Positions 27,988 through 36,065 of a stretch of 64,000 bases of DNA are shown here, one piece after another (position 1 is the stretch's first letter; every line of letters begins with the position of its first letter). The DNA is from Gordonia otitidis NBRC 100426 (GTDB lineage: Bacteria > Actinomycetota > Actinomycetes > Mycobacteriales > Mycobacteriaceae). The stretch is taken from positions 1 to 64,000 of the forward strand of contig NZ_BAFB01000005.1 of the NCBI RefSeq assembly GCF_000248075.1, given 5' to 3'. The position numbers and the translations under genes were made by a program. The notes beneath the pieces are model-generated. The model had not been told where the DNA came from. It made no database searches and saw only the letters and a list, made by a program, of their open reading frames with translations.

Positions 27988-28070
27988 ATCCAGCCGCGAC
28001 GTGATCATGCGTCGTACCCGGGTTCGCTTTCCCTCCGCCGGACACTTCACTCACGAGAGGACTCATCCCC

Positions 28071-29276
28071 ATGACCACATCGACATCCATCGACCCCCGC
28101 ATCGAGTACGGCACCGACATCGACCTGTTCAGCCGGGCGTCGCTGATGGATCCCTACGCCGACTACAAGGCGCTGCAGGACATCGGAGAGATCGCGTATC
28201 TCCGCCGATACGACATGTGGGCGGTGACCCGCTACGACGGGGTCAAGCGCGTTCTCGGCGCTCCGGAGATCTTCAAATCCGGCGACGGTATCGGCATGAA
28301 CGACACGCTCAACACCGCATGGGCCCCATTCGCGCCGTGTCTCGACGGACAAGACCACGCACCACTACGTCGGGTGATGATGCAGACCATCGGCCCCAAG
28401 GCCGCGTCGCAGTACACGGGCACGATCGAAGCCGCGGCCGGGCGTCTGGTCGACGAAGTGGTGGAAAAGGGTGAATTCGACGCCGTCACGGAGTTCGCGC
28501 AGATCCTCCCGACCCGGGTCATCCTCGACCTGATCGGTCTGGATCCCGACCCCGCGCTGCGAATCGACCTGCTGCACTGGGCAACTGACTCCTACAACTG
28601 CTGCGGACCCGACGGTTCGTTCGACGACACCCTGCCGAGTATGCAGAAGCTCTACGGGTACGTGCTGGAGAACATGGGCGAAGAGGGATTCCGGCCCGGC
28701 AGCATCGGTGCGCAGACCTGGGAAGCCGCGCACAAGGGGATGATCACGCCGGAGCAGGCGTTCGGGATCCTCGGCGGGTACGCCACAGCGGGCCTCGACA
28801 CCACCGCCAGCGCCATCGGCAGTCTGATGATGCTGTTCTCACAGCATCCTGATCAGTGGGAGTTGGTGCGTGACGACCCGTCGTTGATTCCCTCGGCAGT
28901 TCTGGAAGGTGTGCGCGTCGAATCACCTGCGCAATGGTTCACCCGGGTCACCACCGCTGACGTCGATTTCGGTGATGTCACCGTCGATGCCGGCACGCGG
29001 ATGTATCACTCCTACGGTGCCGCGAACAGGGACCCGCGCAAGTATCCGGACCCCGAGCGCTTCGACGTACGACGGAACCCTGCCGACAGCCTGGCCTTCG
29101 GATTCGGCGTACACACCTGCATGGGCAAGTCGTTGTCGAATCTCGAGATCTTCTCGCTGATGAGTGAACTCGTGCGCAAGGTGGATCGGATAGAGCCGAC
29201 CGGTGAGCCGGTCCGGCACGTCAACAACCTCATCCGCAGCCTCGAATCGCAGCCGGTGCGTGTTCATCCGCGCTGA
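28071..29276 (+). CDS. Cytochrome P450, CYP199-like
   Basis: 401 residues. The I-helix AGLDTTAS is at about residue 240, the K-helix ExxR in LEGVRVESP near 278, and the heme loop FGFGVHTCMGKSL at about 343-355 (Cys351). From memory, RVESPAQWFTRVTT, GAANRDPRKYPDPERFDV and the C-terminal NNLIRSLESQPV resemble CYP199A enzymes, which oxidise para-substituted benzoic acids. The CYP199A Ser-Arg carboxylate patch is not clearly kept (KSGDGIG here), so the substrate may differ. Electrons would come from the ferredoxin and reductase encoded next. The leader ACTCACGAGAGGAC (28049-28062) is identical to one before boxB. Confidence 0.85.
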   Translation: MTTSTSIDPRIEYGTDIDLFSRASLMDPYADYKALQDIGEIAYLRRYDMWAVTRYDGVKRVLGAPEIFKSGDGIGMNDTLNTAWAPFAPCLDGQDHAPLRRVMMQTIGPKAASQYTGTIEAAAGRLVDEVVEKGEFDAVTEFAQILPTRVILDLIGLDPDPALRIDLLHWATDSYNCCGPDGSFDDTLPSMQKLYGYVLENMGEEGFRPGSIGAQTWEAAHKGMITPEQAFGILGGYATAGLDTTASAIGSLMMLFSQHPDQWELVRDDPSLIPSAVLEGVRVESPAQWFTRVTTADVDFGDVTVDAGTRMYHSYGAANRDPRKYPDPERFDVRRNPADSLAFGFGVHTCMGKSLSNLEIFSLMSELVRKVDRIEPTGEPVRHVNNLIRSLESQPVRVHPR

Positions 29277-29284
29277 GTCGTACG

Positions 29285-29318
29285 GGTGTGGTCGGTGACG
29301 AGAGCAACCGACCACACC
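29285..29318 (+). terminator. 12-bp stem-loop between P450 and ferredoxin genes
   Basis: GGTGTGGTCGGT and ACCGACCACACC pair perfectly around a 10-nt loop, 9 bp after the P450 stop. It may be a partial terminator or an RNA processing/stability element, so that less ferredoxin and reductase than P450 is made. There is no T run, and the ferredoxin start is 83 bp further on. Confidence 0.6.
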
Positions 29319-29400
29319 GTGCCGGCACTCGCACCGCCGTGCGCGGCGACAGCTCGTGATCAGCCCATGGCCCAACGGCCCACAGCTTCAGAGGAGCGCA

Positions 29401-29721
29401 ATGCCCAAGATCATCTACCGGTCATCCGACGGCACCGAGGACTACGTCGACGCATCCGTCGGGAGTTCTGTCATGCAGGCTGCGATCTCGGCCGGGATCG
29501 ACGGGATCGTCGCCGAATGCGGCGGTAACGCGATGTGCGCTACGTGTCATGTCTTCGTCGATGCCGAGAGCCCCGCGGACTTTCCCGAGATGGCTGCAGA
29601 CGAGGACGAGATGCTCGACTGCGCGGTGACCGAACGCGAGCCCAACAGTCGGCTGTCGTGCCAACTCTTCGTCACCGCAGACCACGACGGTCTCGTGGTG
29701 GACCTGCCAGCGGCCCAGTGA
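29401..29721 (+). CDS. [2Fe-2S] ferredoxin (adrenodoxin/putidaredoxin type)
   Basis: 106 residues from ATG 29401, preceded by AGAGGAG. The cluster cysteines are Cys40, Cys46, Cys49 and Cys87 in the pattern C-x5-C-x2-C...C (AECGGNAMCATCH and RLSCQLF), standard for P450 ferredoxins. It passes electrons from the reductase encoded 1 bp downstream to the P450 at 28071. An upstream in-frame start at 29356 is possible but adds a non-conserved tail. Confidence 0.87.
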   Translation: MPKIIYRSSDGTEDYVDASVGSSVMQAAISAGIDGIVAECGGNAMCATCHVFVDAESPADFPEMAADEDEMLDCAVTEREPNSRLSCQLFVTADHDGLVVDLPAAQ

Positions 29722-30977
29722 TGGACGCGGACGCGGGTGTCGTCGTCGTCGGCGGGGGACAGGCGGGGTTCCAAACCGCGGTGTCGTTGCGGCAGAACGG
29801 GTTCGCCGGACCTGTCACCATCGTCGAGGCGGGCACGGCGAGACCGTATCAGCGACCGCCGTTGTCGAAGGCCTATCTGGATCTCACCAACGAGGCCGAC
29901 GACGCGGTGCTCGAGTTCCGGCCCGACAGCTTCTACGAGCGTCACGGCGTGCAGGTGCGCGTCGGCACCCGGGTCTCGTCGATCGACCGTCGGGCAGGCG
30001 CCGTCCGCCTCGACTCCGCCGAGGTCCTTCGCTACGGCCATCTGGTGCTTGCTCTCGGTGCCCGTCCGAGACAACTGTCGCTGCCCGCGATCGATGTGGC
30101 CGGAGTTCACGTACTGCACGACCTCGACGACGCGCGCGCGTTGCGGACCGCGCTCGGTGCGGCCACCACGGTGGTCGTGATCGGCGGGGGCTTCATCGGG
30201 CTGGAGGTCGCCGCGGCAGCCAGAAGGTCGGGTTGTGCGGTGACCGTCGTCGAGGCCGCCCCTCGCGTCATGGGGCGTGTCGTATCGCGTGAGCTGTCCG
30301 AGTTCGTCGCCAGCGCTCATCGATCGAAGGGCGCAGTGGTGCGCGTCGGCAGCGGCGTCGCCCGACTCCACGACTCGAACGGGCGGGTGGCAGGGGTGGA
30401 GCTGACCTCCGGTGAGGTGTTGCCCGCCGACCTGGTGGTGATAGGTGTGGGCGTCGAACCGGTCACCGATGTCGCCGAGAGCGCTGGACTGGCTGTCCGG
30501 AACGGAATCCTGGTCGACGAGACCTTGCTTACGGTCGATCCGAGGATCAGTGCGATCGGGGATTGCGCGGCGTATCCCAGCGTGCACGCGCCAGGAATGG
30601 TCCGCCTCGAATCGGTCCAGAACGCGACCGATCAGGCGCGCTGTGTTGCCGCGCGAATCGCAGGCGGCTCCGTCGACCGGTACGCGGCGCTTCCCTGGTT
30701 CTGGACGCATCAGTTCGACCTGAACGTCCAGATCGCCGGCCTCGGCGGGGAACAGGACGACACGGTGACCGTCGGTGATGTCGCGGGGGAGAAGTTCTCC
30801 GTCCTCAGATTCCGCGCGGGCCGGCTGGCTTGCGTCGAGTCGGTGAACTCGCCCGCAGATCACATGGCGGCACGAAAGATACTGGCGGACAACGTGTTCC
30901 TCGGTCCGGCCGAGGCCGGACGGCGGGGATTCACGCTGAAGGAGTTCGCTCGCGGCGCGTCGGCCGCCAACGCATAG
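29721..30977 (+). CDS. NAD(P)H-dependent ferredoxin reductase (rubredoxin-reductase-like)
   Basis: 418 residues. It has the FAD-binding VVVVGGGQAGFQTAVSL, RPYQRPPLSKAYL, the NAD loop VVVIGGGFIGLEVAAAARR and ISAIGDCAAYPS. The ATG overlaps the ferredoxin stop by one base (TGATG), a strong sign of coupled translation. It should reduce the [2Fe-2S] ferredoxin with NADH or NADPH and complete a class-I three-component P450 system. Confidence 0.87.
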   Translation: MDADAGVVVVGGGQAGFQTAVSLRQNGFAGPVTIVEAGTARPYQRPPLSKAYLDLTNEADDAVLEFRPDSFYERHGVQVRVGTRVSSIDRRAGAVRLDSAEVLRYGHLVLALGARPRQLSLPAIDVAGVHVLHDLDDARALRTALGAATTVVVIGGGFIGLEVAAAARRSGCAVTVVEAAPRVMGRVVSRELSEFVASAHRSKGAVVRVGSGVARLHDSNGRVAGVELTSGEVLPADLVVIGVGVEPVTDVAESAGLAVRNGILVDETLLTVDPRISAIGDCAAYPSVHAPGMVRLESVQNATDQARCVAARIAGGSVDRYAALPWFWTHQFDLNVQIAGLGGEQDDTVTVGDVAGEKFSVLRFRAGRLACVESVNSPADHMAARKILADNVFLGPAEAGRRGFTLKEFARGASAANA

Positions 30978-31023
30978 TGCTACTTATGGCTTGCGATCCG
31001 ACAAATATCAGTAGTGTGAGGGC

Positions 31024-31899
31024 ATGATCGGTGACCGCCTACTGGTGGATTCGCACGTCCACGCACCTCTCCTCGACAGCCTGGCTCCCGCATGGTTGGA
31101 GTGGGCGGACGAGTTCTCCGGGAGACATCCGTGGCGTCGCGGGTATGACACGTCCGGACAGCCGGATCCCTGTGCGCTCGACGCGCTCTTCGACGAGGAG
31201 GGTGTCGACCACGCGCTTCTGTTCTGCGAGTACAGCCCCAAGGCGACCGGCATTCAACGCATCGACGATGTGGTTCCGCTCGTCGAAGCGTATCCGCACA
31301 GGTTCTCGCTGGTCGCCAATCTGAATCCGCATCTGCACTTTCCGCTGGTCGACGAACTGATGCGGCAGGTGGACCTCGGGGCGGTCGCGCTCAAACTCCA
31401 CCCTGTGCACGGCGGATTCGATCCGGGTGATCGTGACCTGTATCCGGTGTACGCACGGTGCGCCGACCTCGGTCTGCCGGTGATATTGCATTCGGGTACC
31501 TCGACCTTTCCCGGGTCGCGGACGAGCATGGGCAACCCGGAGTTGCTGCTCGATCCCGTCGACTACTTCCGAGAGGTCCAGTTCGTCTTCGCGCACGGTG
31601 GTCGTGGATGGTGGTACGACGTCGCGGCATTCATGGCGCAGGCGAAGCCGAATGTCTGGGTGGATCTCGCCGGCCTCCCTCCCCGGAAACTGCCCGAATA
31701 CTATGCCCGATTCGACCTCGACCGGCTTGCCCGCAAGATGATCTTCGGAACCGACTGGCCCGGGGTGCCGGGGATTCGACGCAACGCCGAAGCCCTTGCC
31801 GGGCTTGGTCTCTCGTCCGCGGCTCTCGATGGCGTCCTCGGCGGTAATGCGCTGCGGGTATTCACACGGATCGCAGGCAAGGTGGAGGTTCCGGCGTGA
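31024..31899 (+). CDS. Amidohydrolase-2 (ACMSD-like) TIM-barrel protein
   Basis: 291 residues. The metal ligand signs are in order: DSHVHAP (HxH, near residue 11), LKLHPVHGGF, VILHSGTSTFP, FVFAHGGRGWW and FGTDWPG (Asp). This is the amidohydrolase_2/aminocarboxymuconate-semialdehyde decarboxylase group, whose members decarboxylate or hydrolyse aromatic acids and lactones. In this operon it could act on a ring-oxidation product. It overlaps the SDR gene by 4 bp and is 46 bp after the reductase. Confidence 0.78.
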   Translation: MIGDRLLVDSHVHAPLLDSLAPAWLEWADEFSGRHPWRRGYDTSGQPDPCALDALFDEEGVDHALLFCEYSPKATGIQRIDDVVPLVEAYPHRFSLVANLNPHLHFPLVDELMRQVDLGAVALKLHPVHGGFDPGDRDLYPVYARCADLGLPVILHSGTSTFPGSRTSMGNPELLLDPVDYFREVQFVFAHGGRGWWYDVAAFMAQAKPNVWVDLAGLPPRKLPEYYARFDLDRLARKMIFGTDWPGVPGIRRNAEALAGLGLSSAALDGVLGGNALRVFTRIAGKVEVPA

Positions 31900-32621
31900 G
31901 TATGCCGAGTGCGCTCGTCATCGGCGGCGGTGGTGGAATCGGATCCGCGGTGTGTCGTCGGCTGGCCACCACGCACGCGGTCGCGGTCGGATACCGACGC
32001 AACGCCGGGCGTGCGGCCTCGGTGGTCGACGCGATCGCCGCAGAGGGAGGCGCGGCGGTCGCCGTCGGTGCCGACGTGGCCACGGACGAGGGTGCCGCAC
32101 ACGCGGTGGCTGCCGCTGCAGAACTCGGCGAGCTCCGCGCCGTGGTGCACTGTGCCGGCGCCTGGGACTACACCAGAATCGACGGGTTGACCGCGGACAT
32201 CGTCGAACGCGATTTCGCGGTGAATCTGAAGTCGGTGTTGTTGACGCTGTCGGCGTGCGGACGCGAGGTCGCGGACGACGGGCGGGTGGTTGTGCTCTCG
32301 AGCGCCGCGGCGTATCTCGCGCCGGCGAGGCAGTCGTCGTATGCCGCGATGAAAGCCGGTGTGGAGGCGGCCACGCGCGTCGCAGCAAAAGAACTCGGCC
32401 GCAGGGGGGTTGCTGTCAACGTCGTGCGCCCCGGCGCGACCGACACCGACCGGTTGCGTGAATCGACCGCCGATGCGGCCATCGAGGCGATGGCATCGGC
32501 AAATGCTTTCCGGCGATTGGGAACCGCGGACGACGTCGCTCGCGTCGTCGAGTGGCTCGTCGGTCCCGACTCGGGTTGGGTGACCGGTTCTGTCATCGAC
32601 GCCAACGGCGGCTTGTTCTGA
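31896..32621 (+). CDS. Short-chain dehydrogenase/reductase
   Basis: 241 residues from GTG 31896. Cofactor motif ALVIGGGGGIGSAVCRRL, catalytic Ser in VVVLSSAAAYLAPAR and the Y-x3-K pair in SSYAAMKAGVEAAT are all present. The C-terminus has GSVIDANGG. It is likely an oxidoreductase acting on a hydroxyl made by the upstream P450 or on an opened ring. It is the last gene of the P450 run; boxB starts 145 bp later. Confidence 0.83.
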   Translation: MSMPSALVIGGGGGIGSAVCRRLATTHAVAVGYRRNAGRAASVVDAIAAEGGAAVAVGADVATDEGAAHAVAAAAELGELRAVVHCAGAWDYTRIDGLTADIVERDFAVNLKSVLLTLSACGREVADDGRVVVLSSAAAYLAPARQSSYAAMKAGVEAATRVAAKELGRRGVAVNVVRPGATDTDRLRESTADAAIEAMASANAFRRLGTADDVARVVEWLVGPDSGWVTGSVIDANGGLF

Positions 32622-32691
32622 GCGAGACATCTGATGGCGTGCGGGCCCTGCTCGACCGTCTCGGATCGTGCACGAATTCGACAACTTTTAT

Positions 32692-32732
32692 TCTACAAAC
32701 GCATAGACGCGACGCGCGAAAATTGTAGAGTT
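32692..32732 (+). promoter_or_regulatory. boxB promoter with overlapping inverted repeat
   Basis: A -35-like TAGACG (32704-32709) and a -10-like TAGAGT (32727-32732) are 17 bp apart. Perfect 7-bp arms TCTACAA (32692-32698) and TTGTAGA (32723-32729) flank and overlap them, so a bound repressor would cover the -10. Outer CGACAA (32679-32684) and TTTGTCG (32731-32737) extend the symmetry. A regulator binding here would control the box operon; the PaaX-like protein is one candidate. Confidence 0.6.
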
Positions 32733-32766
32733 TGTCGAGACAGCCCGACTCACGAGAGGACCCGCC

Positions 32767-34260
32767 GTGACTGTGGAAGACCGCACGGGTGCCGCCCCGG
32801 CACCCACCGGACCGCTCAGCCCGATCGACTACTCCGAACGCATCCCGAACAACGTCAACCTCGCAGAGGACCGTCGACTGCAACGTGCGTTGGAACGCTG
32901 GCAGCCCAAGTTCCTCGAGTGGTGGACGACGCTCGGCCCCGCTCTGCCGACGAAAGACGTGTATCTGCGCACGGCGATCGCAGTCGGTCGTGACGGCTGG
33001 GCACACTTCGACCACGTGCCGATGGAGCAGTACCGCTGGGGCATCTTCCTGGCCGAGCGCAATCCGGACCGGATCATCCCGTTCGGCAAACACAAGGGCC
33101 AGCCGGCGTGGCAGGAGGTGCCCGGCGAGTATCGCGCTGAGTTGATGCGGCTCATCACCGTCCAGGGCGACACCGAACCCGCCTCCGTCGAGCAGCAGCG
33201 AGTGCTCGGCAACACCGCGCCGAGCATCTACGATCTCCGAAATCTCTTCCAGGTCAACGTCGAAGAGGGCCGACATCTGTGGGCCATGGTCTATCTGCTG
33301 CAGGCATACTTCGGCCGCGAGGGCCGCGACGAAGCCGAACAGTTGCTCAAACGCAATTCCGGTGATCTCGACTCCCCGCGCATTCTCGGAGCATTCAACG
33401 AGGAGACCACCGACTGGCTGCAGTTCTTCATGTTCACCTACTTCACCGACCGCGACGGCAAGTACCAGCTGGGCACCCTCAAGGAGTCGGCCTTCGACCC
33501 GCTGGCACGCACCTGTGAGTTCATGTTGAAGGAGGAAGCGCACCACATGTTCGTCGGGACCACGGGCGTTCAGCGCACCGTGGAACGTACCGCCGAACTC
33601 ATGGTGGAGCACAACGTGTCCGGGTCCGACGACGACATCCTGTTCGAGCATGGCGGGATCCCGCTGTCGGTGATCCAGAAGTACCTCAACTTCCAGTTCT
33701 CGGTGTCCATGGATCTGTTCGGTTCCGAACAGTCCACGAACGCCGCGGCCTACTTCACGGGCGGTCTCAAAGGCCGTTGGCAGGAGACCCGACGCAAGGA
33801 CGACCACGTGCTGACCGATGCGACCTATCCGATGCGCTCGGTGCGCGACGGGCAGATCGTCGAAGAGCAGGTGCCCTACCTGACCGCGCTCAACCTCGAC
33901 CTGCGAGACGAGTACGTCGCCGACTGTGAGAACGGCGTGCGACGGTGGAACCAGGCCCTCGAGGACGCCGGTCTCGAGGAGCGGCTGTACCTGCCGCACG
34001 AAGGATTCCATCGCAAGGTCGGCACTTACGCCGAGCACTTCATCTCACCCGACGGCCGGGTCATCTCCCAACAGGAGTGGGACGACAACGTCGCCGACTG
34101 GCTGCCGCTGGAGAAGGATCGCTCGCGGGTCGCCGCTCTGATGATCCCGCACTACGAGTACGGCGAGTTCGCCGGCTGGATCGCACCGCCGAGTACCGGA
34201 ATCAACGACCAGCCCGTCGAATTCGACTACGTGCACCTCCGTGAGGAGGCACTGCTCTGA
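32767..34260 (+). CDS. boxB: Benzoyl-CoA 2,3-epoxidase oxygenase component BoxB
   Basis: 497 residues from GTG 32767. The di-iron sites are seen in NVEEGRHLWAMVY (about residue 160) and LKEEAHHMFVG (about residue 256), with the conserved RNLFQVNVEEGR and FSVSMDLFGSEQS. BoxB uses O2 and electrons from BoxA or its substitute to turn benzoyl-CoA into the 2,3-epoxide, the first step of the aerobic hybrid (box) route. It heads an operon ending at 40017. The leader ACTCACGAGAGGAC (32748-32761) holds the ribosome site. Confidence 0.92.
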   Translation: MTVEDRTGAAPAPTGPLSPIDYSERIPNNVNLAEDRRLQRALERWQPKFLEWWTTLGPALPTKDVYLRTAIAVGRDGWAHFDHVPMEQYRWGIFLAERNPDRIIPFGKHKGQPAWQEVPGEYRAELMRLITVQGDTEPASVEQQRVLGNTAPSIYDLRNLFQVNVEEGRHLWAMVYLLQAYFGREGRDEAEQLLKRNSGDLDSPRILGAFNEETTDWLQFFMFTYFTDRDGKYQLGTLKESAFDPLARTCEFMLKEEAHHMFVGTTGVQRTVERTAELMVEHNVSGSDDDILFEHGGIPLSVIQKYLNFQFSVSMDLFGSEQSTNAAAYFTGGLKGRWQETRRKDDHVLTDATYPMRSVRDGQIVEEQVPYLTALNLDLRDEYVADCENGVRRWNQALEDAGLEERLYLPHEGFHRKVGTYAEHFISPDGRVISQQEWDDNVADWLPLEKDRSRVAALMIPHYEYGEFAGWIAPPSTGINDQPVEFDYVHLREEALL

Positions 34261-34327
34261 ATCGCGTCCGATGCCGTCGCCCATACCGCCTTGTTCGTCC
34301 ACCAGCACAGCCCGAAGGTGAATTCCG

Positions 34328-36061
34328 ATGACTGCTACCACTGCCTCGCCGGTTGACACGACGTCGCCGGACGCGTCGAGCCCCGATCGGCCGGCGACCC
34401 CTCCACGGGTCGACTTCGACACCGAACCCGCCCGATACCGACACTGGACACTCGACATCGACGGCCCCGTGGCCAGCTTGATCCTGTCGGTCGACCCGAC
34501 GGGCGGGCTGGTCGGGGGCTACGAACTGAAGATGAACTCGTACGATCTCGGCGTCGACATCGAACTCTATGATGCCGTGCAGCGCTTACGATTCGAGCAT
34601 CCCGAGGTGAAGGCGGTGGTCATCACCAGCGGACTCGACCGGATGTTCTGTGCAGGTGCCAACATCAAGATGCTCGCAGCATCGCCCCATGCGTGGAAGG
34701 TGAACTTCTGCAAGTTCACCAACGAGACGCGCAACGGTATCGAAGACGCCACTGCCAACTCGGGCCAAACCTATATCGCGGCGGTGAACGGAACTTCCGC
34801 GGGCGGCGGATACGAGCTCGCGGCCGCATGCGAGGAGATCGTGCTCGTCGACGACGGGTCGTCGGCGGTGTCGCTGCCCGAGGTACCTCTCCTCGGTGTG
34901 CTTCCCGGCACCGGGGGCCTGACCCGCGTGGTGGACAAACGCCATGTACGCAAGGACCGTGCGGACGTGTTCGCCACCCGTGCGGAGGGCGTTCGAGGTG
35001 CGACGGCCGTGCAGTGGGGGCTCGTGGACGAGACGGTTGCCCGATCCGAGTTCGACGCAGCCGTCACCCGACGAGCCACTGCGGCGGTCGAGGCGTCGAC
35101 GCGACCATCGGATGCGGTCGGTGTCGTGCTCACGCCGCTCGATCGTCGCGAGAGCGACGATCAAATCGAATACACCTATGTCACAGCCGAACTCGACCGT
35201 GCCGCACGACGTGTAGACATCACGATCAACGTCGCCGACAACGATCCGCCCGCCGACGCGGCGGGCGTCGCCGCACAGGGTGTCGACTACTTCCCGCTGG
35301 CGCTCGCGCGCGAACTCGACGACGTGATCCTGCGTCTGCGAACCAACGAGAACGACCTGGGCACCTGGGTGTTCAGAGTGGTCGGCGACACCGAGGCGGC
35401 CCGTGCGTATGACCAGCAGCTCGAGGATCTCGCCTCCGACTGGCTCGTCAACGAGATCCGCCACTACCTGAAGCGAACGTTCAAGCGACTCGACGTGACC
35501 AGCCGCAGCCTGATCAGCGTGATCGAACCCGGTAGCGCCTTCGTCGGATTCCTTGCCGAGATCGCCTACGCGAGCGATCGCCAGTACATGCTCGAAGGCG
35601 TATACGAGGATGTCGATCCCGACGCCGAACCGGCGGTGATCGTCCTGACACAGTCGAACTTCGGCAGCTATCCGATGGGCAACGGTCTGACCCGACTGGC
35701 CTCGAGGTTCTATGGTCACGACGACGAATACGATGCGGTCGTCCGCGCGACCGGCATTCCATTGGATGCACCGACCGCCGACGAACTCGGGCTGGTGACC
35801 TTCGCGCTCGACGACATCGACTTCGCCGACGAATTGAGGATCGTCCTCGAGGAACGTGCCTCGCTGTCGCCGGACGCACTCACCGGGATGGAGGCCAATC
35901 ACCGGTTCGTCGGACCGGAAACCGTGGAGACCAAGATCTTCGGGCGACTGACCGCGTGGCAGAACTGGATCTTCATACGGCCCAACGCCGCCGGCGCGGA
36001 GGGGGCGTTACGCCGCTACGGAACCGGTCAGCGTGCCGAGTTCGACACCGGGAGGGTCTAG
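34328..36061 (+). CDS. boxC: Benzoyl-CoA-dihydrodiol lyase / epoxide hydrolase BoxC
   Basis: 577 residues, much longer than a simple crotonase, as expected for BoxC. It has MNSYDLGVDIELYDAVQRLR, SGLDRMFCAGANIKMLA and VNGTSAGGGYELAAACEEI in the first part and QSNFGSYPMGNGLTRLA in the second. BoxC hydrolyses and cleaves 2,3-epoxybenzoyl-CoA to 3,4-dehydroadipyl-CoA semialdehyde and formate. It follows boxB by 67 bp. The N-terminal ~30 residues are Pro/Ser/Thr-rich and poorly conserved. Confidence 0.9.
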   Translation: MTATTASPVDTTSPDASSPDRPATPPRVDFDTEPARYRHWTLDIDGPVASLILSVDPTGGLVGGYELKMNSYDLGVDIELYDAVQRLRFEHPEVKAVVITSGLDRMFCAGANIKMLAASPHAWKVNFCKFTNETRNGIEDATANSGQTYIAAVNGTSAGGGYELAAACEEIVLVDDGSSAVSLPEVPLLGVLPGTGGLTRVVDKRHVRKDRADVFATRAEGVRGATAVQWGLVDETVARSEFDAAVTRRATAAVEASTRPSDAVGVVLTPLDRRESDDQIEYTYVTAELDRAARRVDITINVADNDPPADAAGVAAQGVDYFPLALARELDDVILRLRTNENDLGTWVFRVVGDTEAARAYDQQLEDLASDWLVNEIRHYLKRTFKRLDVTSRSLISVIEPGSAFVGFLAEIAYASDRQYMLEGVYEDVDPDAEPAVIVLTQSNFGSYPMGNGLTRLASRFYGHDDEYDAVVRATGIPLDAPTADELGLVTFALDDIDFADELRIVLEERASLSPDALTGMEANHRFVGPETVETKIFGRLTAWQNWIFIRPNAAGAEGALRRYGTGQRAEFDTGRV

Positions 36062-36065
36062 CACG

